A DNA stretch of 64,000 nt from assembly GCA_030374765.1 (NCBI GenBank), contig JARGXX010000129.1:992001-1056000 (forward strand), given 5' to 3'. A model generated the notes under the pieces. That model saw only the letters and a program-made list of their open reading frames with translations, was not told the origin of the DNA and did no database searches. This document shows positions 1 through 9,813 of this stretch, in pieces. The position numbers and the translations under genes are program-made. The DNA comes from Agarophyton chilense. Taxonomy: Eukaryota > Rhodophyta > Florideophyceae > Gracilariales > Gracilariaceae. How positions within the stretch are numbered: the first letter of the stretch is position 1; each line of letters opens with the position of its first letter.

Positions 1-99
1 TGGTCGATTGGATAGTGCGGTTGATGCGTCGGCGCGAGTAGTGCTTCGCCTATGTCGGATTCATCCCTTCGGTTATGTCCTGGGGTATGATGGACTCCT

Positions 100-420
100 G
101 AAGGTCAACAGCTTTCGGCAGCGGCGATCTCGTTAGCGTTAAGTCGAAAGGCGTGTCCCCGTGGAAGCGTGCACCTGCGTGTTGTTGGCATAAACCAGTG
201 GCTTAACGTAGTCGTCCTATTCCCATTGGTGCTCCGATACGTAGTGTACCAATCGTTACAGAAACGTGCCGTTGAAGCGTTTGGCTTGGCCATTGGTCTG
301 CAGGTGGTACGCCGTGGTGGTCACATGTTTGATACCTAAGTTAGCACAAACATGGGAGAAGAATTCGGATACAAACCGCCAAAATATATAAAGGTTGAAG
401 TTAACTTGAAACGCTTGGTT
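100..420 (-). pseudogene. Ty3/gypsy integrase core fragment, decayed
   Basis: Read on the minus strand, this stretch encodes the end of a Ty3/gypsy integrase catalytic core. The visible signature is a GIKHVTTTAYHLQTNGQ-type block, followed by KRFNGT and a downstream TQVHASTG block. It contains at least two in-frame stops and a frameshift near 150, so it cannot make protein. No LTR of this element is visible and the fragment continues past the left edge of the window. It is probably the substrate into which, or next to which, the copia elements to the right inserted. The family call is firm; the exact limits are approximate. Confidence 0.7.
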
Positions 421-539
421 TCCGTCCGCTATAGCTTTCAGTTAGCTTTGAATCATATCTAAAACCCTTTCTTTGAAAACCGCCAAGTGCTCGTCGCCTC
501 CATTTTGCGTCTTTTTGGTCGTAAAGCGATTATATCCGA

Positions 540-755
540 GCACGAACGAAGAGGTGAGAGAATATGAGTTGGAGACTCTCAGAACAGGTATAGAAAGCCT
601 GAGAATTTGTGTTTATGTATGTAAAAACACAGTGAGGCATTACAGACTAATGTGATCATGTCAATATATATTCACGTAAACAACACAAATATAAACTCAA
701 ATACATATGTACCGGTAAAAAAATGTAATCTTACGGGAGACGAAGTCACTGAGAC
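540..755. repeat. Candidate decayed LTR of the outer copia element (left copy)
   Basis: By eye, about 215 bases here resemble 11375-11585. Both contain a 'gagg...gttctac/agactctcag' stretch, then 'tttatgtatgt', 'gtgaggca', 'gatcatgt' and 'caaatataaa(c/t)tcaaat' in the same order. This copy lies directly next to the RNase H end of the outer copia element, where a 3' LTR of a minus-strand element should be. Identity is only moderate and the TG/CA termini are not clear, so the LTR assignment is inference. Confidence 0.45.
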
Positions 756-759
756 CCCC

Positions 760-1309
760 CTAGGGGGACACGAGTATGAATTGAACCGATGTAAGATGAG
801 CAAGGAACAGATTTCCAAAAAGTAACTTTGTGAATATGTCAGCAACATTTCGGTTTGGAGGAACGTACGTTACAGAGACAAGTTTGCTTGTTACAGATTT
901 CAAAACATTATGATATCGAAGTTCGATATGCTTGAATTTTCGCATACCGAATTTGTTTTTTGTCCATCGGATGGACCCCAGGTCTTCCTGGAACACGTAA
1001 ATTGGATACTGTATTGCGTGCCTGAGCTCGACAAATATATTTGTTGTTTATGAGATCAGCTTGATACATTCTGACAAAGCGTGAAAATCAGATTCTGTCG
1101 TGGACAGTGCTATCTATTTTGCATCTTAGAACTCCAGATACCTGGAATATTGCCAATATCAATCCCGTACCCACCCCCCCGCCAACACTCTCCCAAGAGC
1201 GACTTTTTCAATGTCACGGCCCCATTCAGCGTCAGAACACGCACTCACTGTCTGGGAGACGTTCTGGTGTATGCGTAGACCAAAATTCTTAGTGCCTATG
1301 AGGTACCGT
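760..1309 (-). pseudogene. Copia RNase H domain, 3' part of outer element
   Basis: The minus frame 996-760 encodes the end of a copia RNase H: an FKHIELRYH block, equivalent to the 'SKHIDIRYHF' of copia elements, followed by YVPPNRNVADIFTKLL. Towards 1309 another frame gives the start of the domain (IGTKNFGLRI). The reading frame of the truncated reverse transcriptase that ends at 7104 resumes exactly at 1309 once the nested element and one target-site copy are ignored, so the two pieces belong to one former gene. The gene is broken by the nested insertion and by frameshifts near 1000-1080. Confidence 0.75.
1305..1309. repeat. Target-site duplication ACCGT (left copy; right copy 7099-7103)
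   Basis: ACCGT directly abuts both outer ends of the nested copia element. It fixes the element's ends and shows that it inserted into the RT/RNase H junction of the outer copia element. Confidence 0.85.
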
Positions 1310-1800
1310 TATGTGATGACCAGACACGTGGGCCATTCTGTTGTTACGACGAGGGAAAGGGATTCGAGTTAAAGAGGACGATATGGTAAGAAAGGTGAGG
1401 GTGGGTAAAGGCAAATACAGTCGGCCGGGCCGGAGGTCTCACTTCTCCTCTGGTTTCTTTTCTTTCTTCCCTCTTGGGTGTTTTCTATTCTCTTTAAGTA
1501 GACTTTGTGCTCCCCCGGGTCTCTTACCCCGAGTGCTCTTTTCCCGCGGTCTCTATCGCCTCTGTCTGCTTTTGACCCTTGCTTTGGTCTCTCTGTCCTC
1601 GCCCTTTCCTCTTGGGTCTTTTATCACTGAACCTTCCATATTCAATGCCCCTTTCAGTGTCCCTTGAATGCCTGTGCTTGATTCCATGTTCGTGTGTAGG
1701 TTGCTCTTTGTCAGTCTATTCTAATTAATATCATCAGCATCCATGTTTACACGTTTCTAAATAGTCTTATATTGCCCTCATCTACACTAAGACTTCCACA
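1310..1800 (-). repeat. 3' LTR of nested copia element
   Basis: Direct repeat of 6607-7098. The right edge ends ...CTTCCACA at 1800. The left edge begins TATG at 1310 where the other copy has TGTA, so the terminal TG appears mutated here. The LTR contains a pyrimidine-rich middle (about 1440-1640). On the + strand it also yields a meaningless hydrophobic ORF that is duplicated in the other LTR. Confidence 0.88.
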
Positions 1801-1808
1801 TACCCCCC
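1801..1808 (-). other. Polypurine tract of nested copia element
   Basis: On the minus strand a run of six G followed by TA lies immediately upstream of the 3' LTR. This is the expected site for plus-strand priming. Confidence 0.6.
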
Positions 1809-1952
1809 AGTCACCTCAAACATCTCATGAATCATTTCATTCGTTTGAGGAGACTCTCTGTGGTATTGCAGTCTGAGTCTGGAAGCAAAAAGCAAGATAT
1901 TCTGAGTTTCCTGAATTGAGTGGCCACTTCTTCAGGGTTTGATGTTTATTAA

Positions 1953-2849
1953 TCAGACCCATGTCTCACTATCGAGTTCGTATCTCGACTCGAGATCAAC
2001 GCAGAGTGTTCCCGTTGTCGCTACCAAGTTTACCTTTTGATACATCTTGATATTACGTTTAATGAGTGCGTCTGCGATGTTGACAGTACCAGGTGTCCAT
2101 CTGAGCACATCCAGGTCTTGCGCTTCAAATCTGTGCCGTATACGCTCCACCGTTTGTCGGGGGCGGTACTCTTTTCCGTCGTGTAGAGTAGTTATTTTGT
2201 CATACAATCCTCGGCTGTCAACATTGAGGACATGTTTGATATTACAGGCGGGATCAAATGAGCGTACCGAGCTGCGCAAATGAAAACCCCTGTCGTCAAA
2301 ATCTGCGCATTCCAAGATCTCAGCTCCGTAGGACTAATGGCTTACTCTTTCTTGCTTGTGGCTCGTCGAGTCGATGATGTGATAGACCTGCTTTATACTT
2401 TCTGTGTCGCAAAGAATGCCCGTGATAGTCCCAGTTTGTCCATAGCACTGACTCTTGCCTACGTTGAAGGCGGCATCTGAAAAATTGCAAACTTGAACGT
2501 TAAGGACTTCCCCTGCAGGCTGGTGATGCACAAGCGACGGTGTCAAGACCTTCAATTCCTGAAGCATTTTTTTTGCTTCCCTTATATGGAATACCTTCAA
2601 ACAACTGAGCTTCTGTTGAATTGCTGATGCCACATATGAAGCCTGTGGGAGGACACCACTCCCGAGCCAGATCAGTGTGCCAGCGAGTCCTTTGTAGAGG
2701 GTGACTTTAGCGGGAGTTACTTTCTCGTTACTGGCCTGGCGTCTAGATCGTGAAATTGGGATGGGTTTGACTGTATCTATATAAAGTTTCATGTTAAGTA
2801 GAATATCACCATTTTGAAATTGCTCAATGTCGCATCCGTTGAAGTTCAT
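1953..2849 (-). pseudogene. Copia RT C-terminal part and RNase H, nested element
   Basis: Two minus ORFs (2849-2334 and 2315-1953) continue the polymerase. The first contains a KVTLYKGLAGTLIWLGSGVLPQ block, matching the copia 'YRSLVGSLLYL...TRPDI' connection, and then the RNase H start (CNFSDAAFNVG, first catalytic Asp). The second contains the RNase H end (ALIKRNIKMYQ, equivalent to 'ADALTKRN'). A stop or frameshift near 2320-2334 separates them. Position next to the 3' LTR and domain order support the call. Confidence 0.75.
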
Positions 2850-2939
2850 TTTCGTGTCGAGGAGTATCTCACTGATCTTGAATCGGTTCTGTAATCTTTG
2901 ACTTTACTGTTCCATGTGTTCGACTGATTCACTGATCAA

Positions 2940-3954
2940 TAGATCGTCCGTGACCTTCACCAGTAAAAGAATTTTTTTCCTTGTGCATCTCTGAGTTGGT
3001 ATAGCTGACTTATCCCAAAAATTCTTTCGAATCCTACCTCGGTCAATAGCCATTTTTCAAAATTTTTTTTCCATTGCCTGCCTGCCTCTACAATTCCGTA
3101 TGGTAGTTTTTTAAGGCGCCATAAGTGATGTCTGAGACCATGCCATTCACGGGGAGGCCTAACATAGATCTCTCTTTGTATCGTTCCACTCTGAAAATAG
3201 ACTCCCTTCACGTCTGCGTGTCCTGATCTGAATCTGAAGAATTTCGTCAAACATAGGAGAAGCCGAATGACTGCAAACTGCGCTGTAGACGAATACTTCC
3301 GAATGTCTTCCTCCTCGGTGTCGCGATTACCATGAGGAACGAGTCTCGCTTTCATCGATCTGATGCCTTTTTCATCAGTTTTTACTTTGTAGATGACGTG
3401 TGAATTGATCACATTTGCCTTGAGTGGTACATCATGATCGGGTACTTCTACATAAGCGTCTGCCCAGTTCGAATTGTGTTCTGTAGCAAAAGATTCATCC
3501 AAAATCCATGGGGGGGCGAACTCGAGTCTGCTGCGTGAGACTTGAGCGTTTCCAATTCGGTCATGGATATCCTCCGATATCCTGGATCGATCAGATTGAA
3601 GAACCTGTGGTAGGACTGGCTTGTCTGCAAGTGTTAGGTTCCCGATGTCTTTCTCAGGAGTTCCGTTAAATGTAGATGCCTTAAGTGTTGGATGGAACCT
3701 CGCGGTGGGAGTATTAGAACTATCGTCGATGTCCATCGCTAATACCGGGGGGGTGGGGGATCATCTGAAACTAACGTCGCCATTTCTTCGAACCGAACTT
3801 CACGTGTCATGAGGCTCGTGGCCTGATTCGGCTCGGGTACGTGGCTGGTGGCAACTTCAGACATCTCGGGCTGGTGATTCTCCTCCAATAATTCCGGTGA
3901 GAGTTCGCTCCATGTCTCGTAATCGAAAGAACCTTGGAGGAGTTCATCTGTCAA
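2940..3954 (-). pseudogene. Copia reverse transcriptase N-terminal part, nested element
   Basis: The minus ORF 3736-2957 encodes the copia RVT_2 core: KTDEKGIRSMKARLVPHGNRD ('KVKARLVARGF'), then HADVKGVYFQSGTIQREIYVRPP ('DVKGAFLQ...IYVRPP'), then LWRLKKLPYGIVEAGRQW ('LKKALYGLKQAGRQW'). The preceding ORF 3954-3739 is an acidic linker typical of the integrase-RT spacer. The catalytic DD motif falls downstream near 2900, where a frame change is needed ('VTDDLLI' in another frame). Confidence 0.8.
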
Positions 3955-4015
3955 CCTGCTTTTTGGGGACGAGGCGTATGTCCTCAGAGGCGACTGCCAT
4001 TTGTCGTCCTCGAGC

Positions 4016-4996
4016 TCATCTTTTGCATTGCACTAGTGTTGGTTGAGGTTCAACAACAGTGGCTCGGACCCACTCTGTCTTGACGTTATTCTTGCTGGTA
4101 TTAAAGAACATGTAGACGGGGGTTCCCGGTGGAAGGTATTTGCGATGGACAGTCAGATGATCTTTCGCTTTGATGAGTTTCTGGATAGCTCTGAGTGCTA
4201 CTTGTTCACGATGTGCGTCTAGTAGTTCTTGCGTTACTATGCTTGCTGGGAGTCCGAGGATGGATGGTGAATACATTCTGGCTAGTTGGAAGGAGCTCAG
4301 CAGTCGAGATCCTGAGAAAAGATTCGTTAGGAACGATGATGGGGAGATAAGCTGTTCCGGCGATAGGTCGTCGAACTCCTTTGCAAGACGATTTAATATA
4401 ATCTTCAGAACTCCGTTGTTCCTCTCCACGATGCCTGTTTTATTGTGGCTGCGTGAGGGTCTTGGCTTCGTAGTAATCCCATGGTTCCCCATCAATCTTG
4501 CCATTGCCGGAATGTGAAACTCAGGGTCGGAACTAAAAGATTGTGGAGCTCCGTGGGAGTTAATGCAGATTTGGGCTATGAGGTTAGTCATGACTGTGAC
4601 GTTTCGTGACTTGACAACAACGCGTTTACCGTATCTTGTTCCGGTATCTACCAGATTCCGAACAATTATCTCGCGATCCATGTGGTTGAGCGAGACAAAG
4701 TCGGCTCGAAGTTCTTGGTTAAACCCTTCGTTGACGTGGGAAAGGGAAACTTTCTTCGAGTGTATTGGTCGACCTTCCGAACTACAGATATCCCATGCGT
4801 CATATACTTTATCGAAAGCTTCAGATAGAGTGGGTGTCAACATGTTAGCGTCTTCATATAGAGTCTTCATCTTTTCTGAATGAGCGTGAGTAAAACGATG
4901 CACCTTTTTTGCCAACGTGAGTTCTTTTCTGCCATGGGAGTTTGCCATCAGACTTTTCGCTGTAGAGAGGGAATGTGGGACAATTTCCAGCCTCAA
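4016..4996 (-). CDS. Copia integrase, nested element
   Basis: This 326-residue open frame, truncated or frameshifted at both ends, encodes integrase. The N-terminal region has a His/Cys-rich zinc-binding type segment (HRFTHAH ... DICSSEGR). The catalytic region shows ADFVSLNHM, then SDPEFH (second Asp), then KTGIVERNNGVLK (catalytic Glu). A C-terminal SH3-like part (GTPVYMFFNTSKN...WVRATVVEP) follows. It is the best preserved gene of the nested element. No independent start is expected because it would be cleaved from a Gag-Pol polyprotein. Confidence 0.8.
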   Translation of the reverse strand: MRLEIVPHSLSTAKSLMANSHGRKELTLAKKVHRFTHAHSEKMKTLYEDANMLTPTLSEAFDKVYDAWDICSSEGRPIHSKKVSLSHVNEGFNQELRADFVSLNHMDREIIVRNLVDTGTRYGKRVVVKSRNVTVMTNLIAQICINSHGAPQSFSSDPEFHIPAMARLMGNHGITTKPRPSRSHNKTGIVERNNGVLKIILNRLAKEFDDLSPEQLISPSSFLTNLFSGSRLLSSFQLARMYSPSILGLPASIVTQELLDAHREQVALRAIQKLIKAKDHLTVHRKYLPPGTPVYMFFNTSKNNVKTEWVRATVVEPQPTLVQCKR

Positions 4997-5523
4997 CCTT
5001 GTGTCGGATTCGTCGGATGCCAGATAGGTTGTGAACTTGCGAGGATTATTGTCGTTGGGTCTACGGAACTCGACATAAGGCGAAGAAGGAAGGTTAAAAG
5101 TGTTCGAATATCGCTTTACGTCCAGTCCAAGGATTAGAGGCGAAGATCCATCTACTAGGTCAAACGTAAACGCCGTAGGTTGCCCTTTCAGGTCAGGTGT
5201 AACTACCGTTCATTAATACTTGATCATTTTAGCATCTGCACAGTGCATTCCCCAACCATGTAGATAAACGTCCCGGGGGTTCTCTAAATTGAGAGGTATT
5301 CCTAGGGCGTCGCATAGTCGTGTGGCGTTGTCGATTCCTCCAGTAGATGTTGGAGGGCCTTCATCTAAGATTTGGTTAGGATCCGGCTGGAGAGCCCCGA
5401 ATCCTACTGACGAAAAAAGGACTTGGTCGAATTAGGAGTGACAGTGGGGTTGTTGTTTACGATACCATCGTTACGAACATCATTATCTTTCATTGTTCTT
5501 GGAGCGGGATCTGCTTGGTCTAA

Positions 5524-6603
5524 CTATCGCTTCTTTTGTGCTACGTTTCGTTCCGCGAACTTCCCGGCCATAATCTGTGAACATTCCGGCTTGTCTCTCA
5601 ACAAACGTCCGACGATTCCACATGCCTTGCACTTAGAGTTAGCTTTCCGAGATGAGAATCGCGATTCTCGGTTGCGAGTTCTGCACTGGTCGCTGTTGCG
5701 AGTCTGGACTAAAAGCAGAGATCCATGAGCCCTGGAATGGTCTTCACGAGCGACATTGGTATTGACTGTGATTTCGCTAACAGCTCTTATAGCTGAATCC
5801 AGGGATATACATGGTCGAATCTTTCCAGTCAATGAGGGAACAGAATCTTCTCCTAGTTTGGCCAAGTTGGCAGTTAGGGCGTTTGTATGAGCTTTAATCT
5901 CGGTTGAGACAGCTTCTCGTTCGAAGGTCGTGAATGTGAGGACTTCTTCGATGTGTTCCCTTGCGGTCTTCAGTGCATCTAATCGAGACCTTGAGACAGA
6001 AAGCTTCTCGAATAAAGGGTTTGGTGGGCTGCGGTGGCAGTCATTTATCAACTGGAGAATGATATGGTTGGTCGTAGATTCTGGAAGTTTCGCATTCTCT
6101 ATCAATATCATCGCAAACAGTTGACTGTCCCTTGCCGAAGGTCCGGTATTGCAGTTGGCAATATAAAGCCTCGAGAGATCCTTTTATCGTCTTGCGTATG
6201 TCATGGGGGACTCCGTAGAGTTCCTGACGCACTGATGAATGTTTTGCATCATCACAACCAGGTGTTTCACGTTCTCCGTAGGAGTGTCCTCGGCGATAAG
6301 TTGTATGATTGCATCAATCATCTTACTGTAGTCGGGGTCATCTTGGTGAGGTTCCAGACCGACGAAATCTTCCAAGATAGCGTTTTCAATGATGTTCCCC
6401 GATGCTTCATCAAGAGCGAGGTAAAGCGTATCTCCGAGAGAGGTCCAGGTAGCTTTAGCATACTTACATCCTCCTTTTGCCATCCGTTTAACTACTCTGG
6501 CCCATGCTAGGACTTCTTTACGCCACTTATATTTGATCGTGTCGGGAAAGAACGGCGGGGTATTGATAGGTTTCCTCGGAACAACAGAAATAGCTGGGCC
6601 CAT
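5524..6603 (-). pseudogene. Copia gag, nested element
   Basis: The gag frame opens at the ATG whose first base is 6603, inside the primer-binding site and the first ATG after the 5' LTR. It runs as helical capsid-like sequence to 6184, shifts frame near 6184-6232, and continues in the frame 6111-5524. The C-terminal part has a Cys/His knuckle (CKACGIVGRLLRDKPEC, a CCHC-type motif with the His position replaced by Arg). At least one frameshift means no full-length Gag from this copy. Between 5524 and 4996 the protease region is expected, but no clear D(T/S)G motif was identified. Confidence 0.75.
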
Positions 6604-6606
6604 AAC
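6593..6606 (-). other. Primer-binding site complementary to initiator tRNA-Met anticodon arm
   Basis: The 14 bases GCTGGGCCCATAAC on the + strand directly abut the inner edge of the 5' LTR. They are identical to the anticodon arm of eukaryotic initiator tRNA-Met (...GCTGGGCCCATAACCC...). The element RNA, which is the minus strand, is therefore complementary to the 5' half of that tRNA. This is the half-tRNA priming known for Drosophila copia and yeast Ty5, not 3'-end CCA priming. Confidence 0.85.
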
Positions 6607-7098
6607 TGTATTATGACCAGATACGTGTGCAATTCTGTTGTTATGACGAGGGAAAGGGATTTTAGTTAAAGAGGACGATATGGTAAGAAAGGTGAGGGTG
6701 GGTAAAGGCAAATACCGTCGGCAGGCCTGGAGGTCTCACTTCTCCTCTGGTTTCTTTTCTTTCTTCCCTCTTGGGTGTTTTCTATTCTCTTTAAGTAGAT
6801 TTTGTGCTCTTCCGGGTCTCTTCCCCCCGAGTGCTCTTTTCCCGCGGTCTCTACCGCCTCTGTCTGCTTTTGACCCTTGCTTTGTTCTCTCTGTTCTCGC
6901 CGTTTCCTCTTGGGTCCCTTATCACTGAACCTTCCATATTCAATGCCCCTTTCAGTGTCCCTTGAATGCCTGTGCTTGATTCCATGTTCGTGTGTAGGTT
7001 GCTCTTTGTCAGTCTATTCTAATTATTATCATTAGCATCCACGTTTACACGTTTCTAATTCGTTTTATATTGTCCTTATCTACACTGAGACTTCCACA
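6607..7098 (-). repeat. 5' LTR of nested copia element
   Basis: Starts TGTATT at 6607, ends CTTCCACA at 7098, and is followed by the ACCGT target duplication. It pairs with 1310-1800. The promoter should lie here on the minus strand, but no clear TATA box was singled out. Confidence 0.9.
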
Positions 7099-7103
7099 AC
7101 CGT

Positions 7104-7829
7104 ACGATCTTTTTCATGTAGTTCCAATAAGCAATTGACGGAGAGCTAGAAAATTTGCCCAGCATGGACACCGCAGTCGCTGAGTCCGGGCGTGTTCTAT
7201 TGAAAAGCAATAGTAGACTTCCAAGCACTTATTTGAAGGGAATATTGCCGTCATGAGCGACAATGGGAAGCACTTGGTCGTAAAGGAAATGATCATATCG
7301 GAAGGGGGTTGAAAGTGAAATGGCATCTTGTAAACGACACAGTTGAATGATCTTGTTGATAAAAGGTTCCTGATGCTGAAAGACTTGGTCTACTCGTTCA
7401 TCGACAGAGTCTCCGAGACAAAGGTCTTTTCTGACAAGATCAGACACTTCATAGTAATTGGGCAGTTTCACTTTCACCGAAGCGGTTAAAGAAGATTGTC
7501 CAAAGGTGCTGAGGTCGTCGACGTAGGCCAATACAAAAGCCGTAACAGACTTAGTAGTGTAAAACCTTTTACAAGGAGAAGATTTGAATTTGGAGAAGCT
7601 TAGACTAGATGAAATTAGAGAGATTCTCGTACCAAAACTTAGGAGCTTCACGGGTGCCACAGAGAGACTTTACCAGTTTCACAATACGGGCATCAGCGTC
7701 ATGAACGTTATGGATGGTGGGTAATTTGATCCAAACAGGGCTCTCATGAGGCATGACCGCATGGAGCATATCTCCTTTGACATCAATATGTTGCCTGAAC
7801 CAGGTGCTGGCAGTAACAATCACCATCAT
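7104..7829 (-). pseudogene. Copia reverse transcriptase, outer element
   Basis: The minus frames 7829-7605 and 7660-7229 encode a copia RT. Visible blocks are RQHIDVKGDMLHAVMPHESPVWIKLP ('DVKGAFL'), VKSLCGTREAPKFWYENL ('LKSLYGLKQAPRQW') and FVLAYVDDLSTFG (catalytic YVDD). The C-terminal connection (SIAYWNYMKKIV) reaches 7104, where the nested element interrupts it. Frameshifts lie near 7610-7660 and 7230. Confidence 0.8.
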
Positions 7830-8457
7830 AATTCTGAGTATCTCGAAGTTTAGTACAGGTGCGTGGAGACTATCTCGATCATCATTGACCAGAAAATTGC
7901 CATGTGCGTCTAACCTAGCTTTGAAGCGATGGGTTTGGCCATTGTGGTCCCGTTAGAGCCGAAAGATGGTCTCTGAGGGCAGAGGAGGGCCATTATTAGG
8001 CTCTGCGTCAACATAAGTTCCAAGTTTGCAGATAGTTTCAAATTCTGTACGAATGACGGAGAGCCGATGAGCAGCCTCAGAAGAAGATAAAGCTTGTCGT
8101 GAAGTGGGCTTATCAGAGAATCAAATCTTCTTGGGCAAATATGGTGAGTTTGGGCGGAGGTAATTAGAGCGAGTTCGTTATCAGAGGCATAAAGGCTAGG
8201 GTAATGATCATATAAGGAAGGTTTCTCAGGATTGTGCGTCAAGGAACCAAGGCCGAAAGGAGGTGAAGCACGATGCAGACGACTAGTTGAATTGTCGCGG
8301 GACACCGTGTTAGGAAGAGAGGAAGGCAAAACATCAATTTTGATGTTAGTGCCCGAATCCAAAGACGAGTTTAGACTAGAAAATGACTGTGGAAATGAGT
8401 AAGCGGCCAAGAAAACTGAAGGATTTTGAGTAAGGCGGAGGGCCGAACAGTACTTCT

Positions 8458-9264
8458 CTAAAAATAGGGCATTTGGTGGTGATGACACCCTGTTGTGTTA
8501 GAACACGGTACATCCCTCTTGAATATGACCGAGATTAAAGCCTTGGCTAAGTCTTGGTTCCATCTTACCGATGTTAGCATCATTTGATTCCACGAGAGAA
8601 CGGCATCCAAAATGGTCAAAGATGTTCCACATGTTGGGGGAATCAACGAACAGTTGTATGAATGGAGAAAGGCCTGTAGCTCTGTGATACACAATGTTCT
8701 TGGCCAACACGACATGTTCAAGAGCATCAGACCAGTATGATAAAGGTAGATGCCCCTGCTTCAGGTAACAACGGATGTGATCCATAGGGATAGCGATGTT
8801 CCGGTGGGCAAGTACATTGCAGGAAATGGTATAAAGTGAGATTTTGGAGATGGTGATGCTATTTCTTGCCAGGGCTTTTTTTAAGGAACTCGGATCCCCA
8901 TCCGAGTGAATGAAAAGAACCAGATTATTTGTTTGCTTTTCAAAACAATTGACGTATTCCAAGATAGTATCAGATGCCTCTCCTTTCCGCTTAAGTGCCG
9001 CTGCGAAAAGAATTCGGGTATATTCATGAACAATATGACCGTATTCTGAAGAGGTTTCCACACAGGCAATATCAATGTGTAGATAACCGGGTCGGGCTGC
9101 AGGAGTTAGAAATCCTCTAGAATCACGGAGAGACTGTCCGCGTGCGCATGGGAAGCAATCAATTTTCCATGAAATAGAATCCGAAAGGACTTTGTGTATG
9201 TCAATAATTTCTTAATGACCGGCATAGAAGAGATATGTCCAAGATGACTATGCCAGAGAATGGC
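8458..9264 (-). pseudogene. Copia integrase and GAG-pre region, outer element
   Basis: The minus frames contain the GAG-pre/zinc region AILWHSHLGHISSMPVIKKL (9264-9106), the C-terminal half of the integrase core (SDGDPSS..., ILEYVNCFEKQ) and the conserved tail block LPLSYWSDALEHVVLAKNIVYHRATGLSPFIQLF (copia 'LPKSFWAEAL...AVYLINRLP...SPYE'). Several frame changes occur. The 8488-7910 frame is Ser/Pro-rich linker before RT. Confidence 0.75.
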
Positions 9265-9813
9265 TGTGGTATAAACCAAAACTGTAGCGAGGGGTTGTAG
9301 GACCTGACTGTTCTGGGGAGGGCACGATGGGCTCAACCTCAGAGGAGGAATTTGAAGATACCTGTAAGGTGTGGCAGCACCAGCCACTAAATGGTGCAAC
9401 AGGAGCGGCGGGCTTACTGAAAACACGTTGGTAGACGATGACTCACAGTGCACGCAGGTCCAGAAAACTTTAAAAACACTAGTCTTTCCTTTATGGTCGA
9501 CTGTAAAAACCAAAAGGAGCAAAAGTATTCTATTAGGTGCTTTTCTATACAATAGTGACCGTGGTGGCCATGCTCGGTGAAGATATATCTCACCAGCAAC
9601 CCTACATATGGTGGCGCTCCTTGCCACGTGGCCACGAGGAGGTACACTTAAGGTGCGCCTTTCCACTTACTTCATCTTATCTAAATAATACTAAATTAGC
9701 GAAACGCAAAGCTAACTTCTAACTAAACCACTGTAGTAAATGGCGCATGCTGGCAACCATACAGATCCATCACGAGACATTATTAACTCATCCGTGTAGC
9801 TCACTATGCTACA
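9265..9813. repeat. Solo LTR, family shared with 32735-33306 and 60190-60737
   Basis: About 549 bp bounded by TGTGGTATAAAC and ...ACTATGCTACA. It is clearly alignable along its whole length to the two LTRs of the chromovirus at 32.7-60.7 kb; shared blocks include 'gtaagacct', 'accagccact', 'caccacgtgg/ccacgtggcc' and 'aaaccactgtagta'. It interrupts the outer copia element just upstream of its GAG-pre domain and has no internal region attached, so it is a solo LTR left by LTR-LTR recombination. Flanking 5-mers do not match perfectly. Confidence 0.8.

Larger units (their letters stand above)
1310..7098 (-). mobile_element. Nested Ty1/copia retrotransposon, near complete
   Basis: This is a 5.8 kb minus-strand copia element with two ~490-bp LTRs (1310-1800 and 6607-7098) that are more than 90% identical by eye, a perfect 5-bp TSD (ACCGT), a primer-binding site touching the 5' LTR and a G-rich polypurine tract touching the 3' LTR. 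The domain order from 5' to 3' is gag with a zinc knuckle, integrase, reverse transcriptase and RNase H, the copia order. Several frameshifts separate the ORFs, so it is probably not autonomous now, but the LTR similarity suggests fairly recent insertion. Confidence 0.9.

Noticed and set aside
1341-1667. A hydrophobic 108-codon plus ORF, with a near copy at 6680-6928
   Set aside because: The duplication is explained by the two LTRs of the copia element; the ORF has no domain and lies antisense in an LTR.
6593-6606. A tRNA gene suggested by the initiator tRNA-Met match
   Set aside because: Only the anticodon arm matches, with no acceptor, D or T arm; its place next to the LTR marks a primer-binding site.
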